A DNA stretch of 64,000 nt. Origin: Agrocybe praecox (Eukaryota > Basidiomycota > Agaricomycetes > Agaricales > Agrocybaceae). The DNA is taken from positions 620,001 to 684,000 of the forward strand of contig OZ024847.1 of NCBI GenBank assembly GCA_964017145.1, given 5' to 3'. This document shows positions 55,871 through 64,000 of the stretch, one piece after another. The position numbers were made by a program, and so were the translations under genes. The first letter of the stretch is position 1, and every line of letters starts with the position of its first letter. The notes under the pieces are model-generated. The model ran no database searches and was not told where the DNA came from. It saw nothing but the letters and a program-made list of their open reading frames with translations.

Positions 55871-56735
55871 GATGATGAACGGCCAATGGATTTGCTGCAC
55901 CCATTGTTACTATAAGCAATGGCAACGTAGGCAGCTTGTTACATAATGATAAATTTGTTCTCATGCCATTCTGTCGGCTATATAGCAGTGGTTATCCGAA
56001 GCGTCGAAGCCTGGAGTATACGCAGCGCAGGATCTGAAAGGGATGTGCTTCGTGGAAACGAAGCTTCACATGCACCAGTATCACAAGCCATAAAAACTGG
56101 AAACGTCTCGTTAGAATTTCTGAATCGGGTATTCTTTATTCGGCACCCACGGGGTGTAAGGCGTGGGCGCGTATCCTGTGGACGCGAAGTAGGATGCAAT
56201 GGAAGCGAATACTATTTATATCGAAAGGGACTTTCGAAGGTCAAATGTGGGAGTCTTTCCCTGCCTCAATTCTTCTGATAAGTCGCGCTAATAGATTCGA
56301 AGAGGAGTGGTTCGCTAAAGACTCATGTGTCAGTTAAGGGAGAAACCATTTCACAAATTGTCTCACCTAGCTACGCTGGTACGACCTTTACGTTCGATCC
56401 GATGGGTTTCAGCTCTCCTTTACATTCGAGCGCAGGCAAAAATAGTCAGAGTTGGACCACTGAACATCATTGTTGGGTTGGGTAACTGAGAGTCCTCGTC
56501 CTGTAGCAAAGATCTCCGTTTCAAGGATAAGTCACCTTAACATATTTTTGTTGGAGTAAGATTACTTACCATGAGTTATCCTCAATTGTCCTTTCCATTC
56601 GTGAAAAAACCTGAAGTTGAATGACAAAGAGCAGCCGGAGAAGAGGCGTTGGTGTTTAACGTAGACGTACACTCACTGACCCGTGGGAGTACCAAAATCT
56701 GATCACTCACGTGACGTTGGAGTCACGTCACCTTA
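55871..56735. other. Spacer between P450 genes
   Basis: No supported gene; contains the promoter of the P450 at 53718-55870 (minus strand). Confidence 0.45.
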
Positions 56736-56952
56736 CACGGCGGGCCCCGATACCTGTATATATCGAAAATACAGCCTAATATATACCGGTCGCGTGTATA
56801 TATTGACCTGTATTTCCAACATACATCTATCGGTCATACTATATCTGGGAAGCCCGAGCCTGTATCTTCGACACATGGGTTAATAAATACACGCAACCTG
56901 TATTTGGCATTAACCTGTTTCTCGGAGAAACAAGTACTTTGCGCCTGCCGTG
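56736..56952. mobile_element. MITE-like element, copy C (most complete)
   Basis: 217 bp with inverted ends CACGGCGGGCCCCGATACC and the inverse of CACGGCAGGCGCAAAG. TTA flanks both sides (56733-56735 and 56953-56955), a likely 3-bp target duplication. The interior has GAGCCTGTATCTTCGACA and the hairpin CTGTTTCTCGGAGAAACA, shared with copies A and B. Confidence 0.75.
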
Positions 56953-57167
56953 TTAGTGCAATGATGACAAGCTTCATTAATTCATTAATCCATTAATCTA
57001 ATCTAATCTAATCTACAAATTTTGACTTCAAAAAAAAAAAAAAAAAAAAACATCTAAATATCCACTAGCACCACTGGCGTCAACTACTGTTTAGAAAATC
57101 ACTTAATAGCAGTGATTTAGTGTATTTCTCAGTAAAGCTACTTGACAATGAGATCATTAATGTCATA

Positions 57168-59437
57168 TTAATACCGTAAAAAGCAGATAATATCTTCATG
57201 CATTACTTTCAATCCAATGGCGTAAAGAGACCATTTCCAAATATTTATAGTGCCGATTCGTACTGTGGTACTTTTTATAAGCTCCGCTGCCTGCTTTGAT
57301 CTTGGAACTATCGCGCATTTAAATGGTTCCAGCTCGCTATGAAATTAAATGAGGTGGCGTCATTCAACGTCAAGAGTATTGAAATAAAAACATACCACAC
57401 GACCCCATACATTGGCACGATATGAGGTTCTATATTTTGGCCACTTTCGTCTTTCGCTTTTGTAATATTGAACACGCTGAGGATAGAGGCAGCGGCAAGC
57501 CATATGAACGACATTCCAATATGTCGACCTGGGCAAATCCTAAGTCCAATTGGGGCGTTTAAGCCACTGCGACCGTGCGAGAATGCATCGTGAAAGACTA
57601 ACCTGCGACCGAATCCGAAAATAATCGTTCGGGGGTCCGGGATTCCATCATGACTCAATTTACCATCGCGAATGAAGCGATCGGGATCAAAAAGTGAGGG
57701 ATTCGGATAGTATTCTTCGTTGTACATGAGCGCCCTGTGTAGCACAGTCGTTAGACTTACGAACACGAAAGAACATTGAGGATGTCTCACCAGAGATTCG
57801 GCATTAAAATAGCACCTTTCGGGATGTAATATCCTTTGTAAAAGTCGTCTTCTGTGCATTTATGTGGAAGAGCTGCTGTGAAATGAGATAAAAAATACTA
57901 GAAACATATACAAGGAACACCCACCGAGAGGGGTCATCGGATTCCACCTATGAAAATATCATTAGCGTGAAATTTATAAATTAAACTACCAGTCAATTAC
58001 CTTAGAACCTCCATTACAACGGCAGTGAGATACGGTAAATCTGGCTCGTCGCTGAAATCCGGTAAGCGGCCACCGAGAACGCGATCCAGTTCTTCCTGCG
58101 CCTTTCGCTGAGCCTCAGGAAATAAGAGCATTGCTGCGATGAGTGACTGTAAACCCGACAGAGTCGTGTCTGCAGAAGCTATGGTAATGATACGACCATC
58201 AGCTAATATGTTTCATAACGTGTATGAACCCCTGTCCTCACCTTGGAAGACTTGACCCGCTGCCTCTTTAATGATATTCTTCTGGTAGGCGTAATCCGCT
58301 TTGTTTAGGTCCGCAATGTTCCCGAGCGACGAGGTTGTGAAGCACGGCTTGCAATCTCCATTTTCCTGATAGGTACGTCAGCCGACGAGAAGTCGCTGAA
58401 GACAGATAAATTTGTTCGTACCATACTTTTAACAGCATCGGCAAAAGGGACATTCAAAAATCTTTCCTGTATCTCCATGCCTTCACGGGCAATTTTTTTG
58501 AAACCAGCACCAGGAAGGAATTCAGGGACATGTTTGAGAGCGGGAATAATGTTCACGAGGAAATTTGCTGGAAGGACCGCCTCGTTCATAGCGCCTATTG
58601 CCTTGTTGGCAAGGAGGACATATGGATCTTCTTTCTTCATAATGGGTAACCCATATGTCATCGAGATTGAAGATCCCCCCACAGTGCTTGTTCGAGCGTA
58701 GAATTAGCGTCACAAATGCTCAGTTGACTGTCACGGCTCACTGCTTAAGGATGGCAAAGAAGTCGTCTGGATCCTCCAATAATCTTGATAACATTCCACG
58801 CACAAATTCGATCTGGTTAGGCTGGTAGACGGACGGAGTGGAAGGGTGAAAATATCTTGTAAATGCTCGTCGACGCTCCTTCCATTCTGCTCCGTAGGCC
58901 AGCGCAGCTATAAGCCAACCCCATCCCATTCTAAAAATATATCGTCAGCGAGCAAAATTAAGCGATAGTCAACCTTCAAATTGAGAAGAACATTTACAGG
59001 TCTCCTGCCATGGGAAACTCTGGACTAAAATCATGTCGGAATGTAAGTTTCAGTTTGTGGACCGACCGTGAATAACTTACCGACTGGAATATATAGATGA
59101 TCTTTTGTCCAACAGGTCAACCATTGATTCAAATGAACTTAGAATCACAAACTCCAGTCCTGCGCCTCTCAGATATATCAAGTCAGATCCTACATGAGGC
59201 GTTAGTCAATCGATACTTTTCGTATAAAAAGCACACCCCACCAAACTCTTTGCTCCATTTGTCATACGTCACCCACTCCGGACTCTGAGGGAACTGGTGA
59301 AGATTACCGAGAATTGGAAGTCGTCTAGGGCCAGGTGGATATGGGTGTCTAGTGGATGATTGTGTATGTAGAAGTCGTATATAAAATGTTATTACAATGG
59401 ACGCGAGGACAACCAACACATCTGTTTGATTAATCAT
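57168..59437 (-). CDS. Cytochrome P450 monooxygenase
   Basis: Intact multi-exon P450, paralogue of 53718-55870. Start MINQTDVLVVLASIVITFYI, a membrane anchor; a longer reading from an ATG at 59497 is possible but its first 20 residues look like leader. Motifs: PYPPGPRRLPILGN, SDLIYLRGAG, MGWGWLIAALAYG, I-helix ASADTT, K-helix MEVLR (ExxR kept), FDPDRFIRDG, haem loop FGFGRRICPGRHIG. After a last intron the reading continues CELEPFKCAIVPRS and then ~45 more residues to TAA at 57168; that tail is longer than in the paralogues, so the true 3' splice may differ. Same strand as its neighbours, a tandem duplication. Confidence 0.88.
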
Positions 59438-60379
59438 TGATGATTTGGATGAGTTGAAAATTTTGGGGAAGTTGAAGATACAGAGGATCGCCACCATGAT
59501 CTCCTTTTAAATGAAAAAGGGGGATCTCCATCGGAGGAGGAGCCTACCTAATCGTGGATATGCTCCATCTTTCTGGCGTCACATTCAATGCTATTTCTTC
59601 AGTCATCAAATCCGCTAACTGTATCGTATCTCCAAGTAGTAGAGAACGAAGAAGACCTGCTGTCGTCCTAAAGTGGCGATGTCAAGTGGTTTGGCATATC
59701 GGCAGAAGAAACCTCAACCGTTTTCAAGGGAAATAAGGCTTGGATTACCATTGCAGTTAAATTTCATCAATATCTGTTTTCCACGCCACGAACAGTGGCG
59801 TCTCTTGCATAAATAATATGTTTCATAGACGTGCTTTCAGATAAAGATAAACCTGGAGCACCTACCTCATAACGGTCATCTACGAGAATCATTGCATTAC
59901 ATCACTCCCGAGGAATATCTGTATGTTTATAATTTATTAATAACACTAGTTTCTAACAGTTTGCATACGAGGCGCTAGTTCTGCTAAACGTTTCTGTTTC
60001 ATTCTGAAATATGCCATAAACACTTGTGTTCCATCATTCTCAGTCGAATTCACTTTAAAATCATCATGAAACGAGTCGGGGTCCGGGGATGTCAAGTGGA
60101 ATACTTACGTGACGTCACGAAACGTTCCCATAAAAGAATAGCAAACATAACATATATTCCCAAGGTGCCAACTAAGTGAATATTCCGTTGAGTAGTTTTT
60201 GTCATCAAATTGTGCTGTATCTTTGATTATGATTTCTACCTTTACGTGTTCTTTGTCGGCATGGCTGGTACTCTACAAACTAGGATTCGAGACGTCTAGA
60301 GTACCAATGGTTAGTCATCATATGACACAGAATTTTGATAAATTGAGAGAATACAGTATTTTCAGTCGTTCTATACAAT
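59438..60379. other. Spacer between P450 and P450 relic
   Basis: About 940 bp; the first part is promoter of the P450. No other gene seen. Confidence 0.4.
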
Positions 60380-61378
60380 GGCGCCTCACGAAATAACTCT
60401 CGTAATCCTTCCATTTTCAAGCATTTCTCTTAAATCCTACTCCGGGGAACCAATCAGGGACATGGCTGAGAACTGGAGGAATATTGACAAGAAAATTGCC
60501 TGGCAGCGTCGCGATGTTGACCGCCGTAAGGGCCTTCTCAGCAATATCTACATAAGAGTCATTTTACTTCTCTACGGTGAATTTGTATGCCAGCTTCAAG
60601 GAGAACCCAGCAGCCGACGCACTACACAATTGAAAGAGTAATTCGTCTAATCCGATAGCATACAATGAGAATACCGCTCACTGCCTTAATAATGATTTTG
60701 AAGAACTTCTCTGGGGTCTCTAGGAGGCTCGGTAACCCTTCATGAACGAGCTCCATCACATATAGGTGGTGGGTAGACTTTGACGGGTTGAGATACCTGG
60801 TAAAATGGCGATGCCGGGCCCTTCAAGTCCCCTATATTCTAAGACAAAAATCAGCCTGCCCAATCCCATGCTAGAGCATTCTGTCGTTGGTAAATCATTT
60901 TACTGTACTTACAGATCAAGCACTCCGAGCTTTGACTTCATACGTGTAAGTGTCAAATCTTGAATTCCACGCGTATAAATGGGTTATATAAATCCTCGTT
61001 TTTACTTACCGATTCGAATGAATATTGGACCTTTTTTCAAAGAGATTATTTACTGCATCCATTGAGTTCAGGATAACAGATTCGCTCCCAAGAACCCTCA
61101 GGTGGATTATGTCCGAATCTGTACAAGGAACAATCAACCTTCAGATCTGCTGGGTCTTACGAAATGTTACAGAATAGCGCACCAAGTTCCTCGCACCATT
61201 TATCGTATATTGTCCACTCTTCGCTGGATGGGAAATCAAGAAGGTTTTCGATTAATTGGGCGCAGGTGGATATGGTAAATATGATCGTTTTGCGCCTTTG
61301 AGATAGATGAGAATTGTCAAAGCGAAATTTGCAGAAAGGCACAGACAATATATCCGTTGAATTGACAGTCAGCGTCAC
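60380..61378 (-). pseudogene. Truncated cytochrome P450 relic
   Basis: Pieces of a P450 in the order of its intact neighbours. N terminus with PYPPAPN, then a frameshift into ENLLDFPSSEEWTIYDKWCEELG; a second exon SDIIHLRVLGSESVILNSMD ... KRSNIHS that is still in frame; a decayed exon starting MGLGRLIFVLEYRG with stops; then AVGGFSLKLAY and ALTAVNIATLPGNFLVNIPP ... DWFPGVGFKRNA with an in-frame stop. It ends in the middle of the gene: I-helix, K-helix and haem loop are missing. So a dead 5' fragment of a fourth copy of the tandem P450 group. Confidence 0.8.
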
Positions 61379-61692
61379 TGGTATTGAGAGAAGAACGAAA
61401 GACGAGTACTATCACAGAGCGTGCTTGCCAGTATACCCTTCCAATTTGCGACTCCATTGGGCATGACAGTATGGGCCGAGCTACCTTTGGCCCCTTCGGT
61501 CTTTTTTATACCCATCGACAATGCGTAATCCAGTTAGTCAGCGAGTATCTTCGAGAAGGAAATGGTTTACGTTTAATGGATGTATCTTCGATATTTTCAG
61601 ACGGCCAATATGAAAAAATGAGTAATTCGAGAATGGAAACCCATGAGTAATGTTTTACTTGTTCGCACATACTGTCCCGATTGTAGATTCGT
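61379..61692. other. Spacer
   Basis: About 310 bp between the P450 relic and the 3' end of the NACHT gene; no gene seen. Confidence 0.45.
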
Positions 61693-64000
61693 CTAATCAT
61701 CGGCGTCTTCTGGCTTTCTGCTTTTTTTCATCAACTGTTCATACGCATTTTCATCCACTGCGGCGATCTGCTTCCTCTTATTGTTTTGGCCAGTATTCTA
61801 AATTGAGGGGCAGTTAGTTCACCGTAAGATCCTACGATGTCTCTAGCTTACGTGAACTTGATCATTTTCTGCGCTTATAATTTCTTGTTGCTTAGTTGAA
61901 GAGGCATATACGTTAAACTCCTATTCGAACAAAGGATCAGACAAGAGTGTGAGATATATATATATGATTACCCACCTCAATGTACGCAGTGATCGAAGAA
62001 GAGGTGGCCGAGAACAGGGTTTCCATCCTTCTGAACCGTTTTTTCATGCGGATCGGACAATCCGCCAAGAACTGTGCGAGTTCTCGTTCTAGAGCCACAC
62101 GCTTGAGCACAAGCGGTAGGGTGGTCAGCGCACATATGTAAACCGCTTCTATTTCTCGCTGGTCGTTGAATCTAAAACGTAATCCTCGCAGTCGGTCGCA
62201 CAGGGGCTCTATTACATCAAGTTGAAAAGACTTACGGAGGCCTCCGTCGCAGAAGAGAACAAAGGAACTTCGCAAAACTAACAAAAGCCGATGTGTCGAC
62301 AAAATACTTTCCCGAACGGGTTGGATCAATAAAAAAACCGTAGACGAGTATGGAAGTTTCTGTTAATGGGTCAGTAACGGTGAAGACGTGCAGGAGAGAA
62401 ATATCGAACCTGGCTCTTCAGTGTCCGCATCTAAACCAAAGTTCGTACAGAATTCCTCCTCGTCGACTTCCTCATGGATGCTATACACCCTGTCATATTT
62501 CAGTAGCAGTTTCCTGAGATATTTCCATCGTAGAAGTGATCCGTCCACTGCCATCGACGCGAGGAAATGCTGTATTTGAGCCACCCTAAAGTATTGGACA
62601 AGAGAAGTAGAGAACCATATGTCAAAATCTGCCGTGACCTTGTCGACGAGTTGACTGTCATTGATCTATTTAATGATACGAAGTAAGTGATTGTCGAACA
62701 GAATTCATCACCGAGAAACAGAAACACCTTCTGCAGCCATCGCATAATATTGTCCATAAGGACGATTATGTCGACTCCGTGATATTGTTCCAACTGTTTA
62801 CGTATGTATTTCGAGAAGTCGTATGTGAGGAAATATTTAAGCAGCTCCGGTGTTGGATTCGCCTGCGTCAAATGGCTTTCGAGATAATAAATGCTATACA
62901 TGACGAGGGCGCTGTCTGGAGCTATATTGACCAAAGTAATTTATGTCAATGCTAGCTCCGAAAAATAAATCAAGCTCTCACCATTATGAACATCCGCGAC
63001 GACGCGTAAACAACATTCGACCAATAGCGAATGAGCAGGTCCGGAATCGATATAGAAGTTCCCTGAACGCGCTTTATCACGCAGAAAGTCAAACAGAGAA
63101 GCGTGCAGAATATTTATTTCCGCAGATGGAGAATGTTCGGGCACAGAAATGATGGAATGGAGGTCGACAAGAACTGTAGGGAGCTCCCCTCGATGAAACC
63201 CAAGGAAACCCTCGACAAACGATAAAGTCCTGTATGCAGGAAAGGCGCAGAATATGAGAAAAGAGAAGGTCTTCATCACCTTAGAGATATTGTCGACAGA
63301 TTGGAATATGTGGCTATACAAGGCATCTAAGTCAAGAAAGGGTGCGTTGCTTTCGCTGGGGTGTAGGCCGAGAACAATGTTCAGTCTGTCAGTCGGTAGG
63401 CCATAGGGTGATTCGACGAATTTGATGACCGTGGAAGCGTATATAAATTGACCTGACGATTTACGCACCAAATACTCTATTTCTTCATGAGTTGGCCATG
63501 GGGTGGGCAGAGACATCCTCGAGGGATGTTTCGCGTTAATTGCATCGAATTTTGATTGGAGGAATATCCTGATATCTGAATCAGGCTGATAGTCGTCGTT
63601 CAGTACCAGTCTCCGCGTCAAGGAGCTTGGTACGTCCTCGTTGAAAGCGTCTCGAATGACTGGGTCTAGGCGGCTCGTAAGGAGAAAAACGAAAGGTGTG
63701 CACTGTTGGTAGGCAATAGAAGATATCATAGACACTATGCGTTGGCGATCGCCGGTTTGATTGCATTCATCTAATCCGTCGACGATAAAAAGAAAGGTTT
63801 GGGAATACTGGTTCCCTAGGCCTTCTTCTCGAAGAGGCCGTAAAATTAAGGTCTCCATCTGGTCTTCAACCGATTGAGAAAATATGAGTGGGTCAAGCTC
63901 GATGGCCATTGATACGCGGTATCGTATGATTGGTAATACCCGAAGAATCTGGTACAGGACTGTCGCAATGAAACGGCTCGCGTCATTCCGTCCCACTGCA
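61693..64000 (-). CDS. NACHT-domain NTPase (fungal NLR-like), N terminus beyond the window
   Basis: The frame runs in from the right edge with VGRNDASRFIATVLYQIL, part of the NACHT P-loop region. Walker B is FLFIVDGLDEC, then PFVFLLTSRLDPVIRDAF and a winged-helix-like part, then ILHASLFDFLRDKARSGNFYID, typical of agaricomycete NACHT proteins. After an intron at 62981 the gene continues through several in-phase exons (YSIYYLESHLTQANP, WLQK, FSTSLVQYF, RVALERELAQFLADCP) to a Lys-rich tail and TAG at 61693. The Walker A motif and any N-terminal effector domain are off the window. One intron near 62230-62290 is uncertain, so the last two exons could belong to another model. Role by family: nonself recognition or cell death signalling. 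Confidence 0.8.

Noticed and set aside
55946..56278. 110-codon plus-strand frame upstream of a P450
   Set aside because: Promoter region of the minus-strand P450; no recognisable motif or splice support.

Overview
The window looks like nuclear DNA of a mushroom-forming basidiomycete (Agaricomycetes). Genes are broken by many introns of about 45-70 nt, there are laccases and repeated cytochrome P450s of the basidiomycete type, a KDZ transposase with its CxC cysteine cluster, and a fungal NACHT ATPase. No bacterial operons, tRNAs, rRNAs or CRISPR arrays were seen. All gene models were spliced by eye from GT-AG (sometimes GC-AG) junctions and checked for reading frame.

Layout. 1-258: 3' end of a laccase (+). 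658-2894: intact P450 (+). 5985-6344: small secreted protein (+). 6580-10326: a very young non-autonomous LTR retrotransposon that codes only for a Gag-like protein. 10742-13141: complete laccase (-). 13142-18265: gene-poor. 18266-19756: secreted His/Pro/Ser-rich repeat protein (+). 20570-32880 and, beyond a later insertion, 49620-50990: a KDZ-transposon neighbourhood with a KDZ transposase (one frameshift), four companion genes and flanking arrays of TAATCCAT/ATGGATAAT-type minisatellites in opposite orientation. 32881-49619: a 16.7-kb Ty3/Gypsy element on the minus strand that has landed inside the right-hand array (4-bp target duplication GCGG, LTRs of equal length and apparently identical). 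51368-53074: CACTA-like non-autonomous DNA transposon. 53718-61378: three P450 copies on the minus strand, the last one a relic. 61693-64000: NACHT protein gene cut by the window edge.

The most unusual object is the giant Gypsy element. Its sense strand carries gag, pro and pol joined by two textbook -1 slippery heptamers (A AAT TTT and C CCT TTT). Between pol and the 3' LTR, on the opposite strand, lie three intact spliced genes (596, 197 and 376 codons) that I do not recognise. Antisense orientation would protect their introns from removal during retrotransposition. A short palindromic word (TTCCTAGGAA and variants such as TTCCTCGGA) recurs dozens of times across LTRs, exons, introns and spacers of this element, but not in a smaller inverted-repeat element nested in it. 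The Gag-only element at 6580-10326 shares the same 18-nt primer binding site and the same 4-bp target-site size, so it may be mobilised by the Gypsy machinery.
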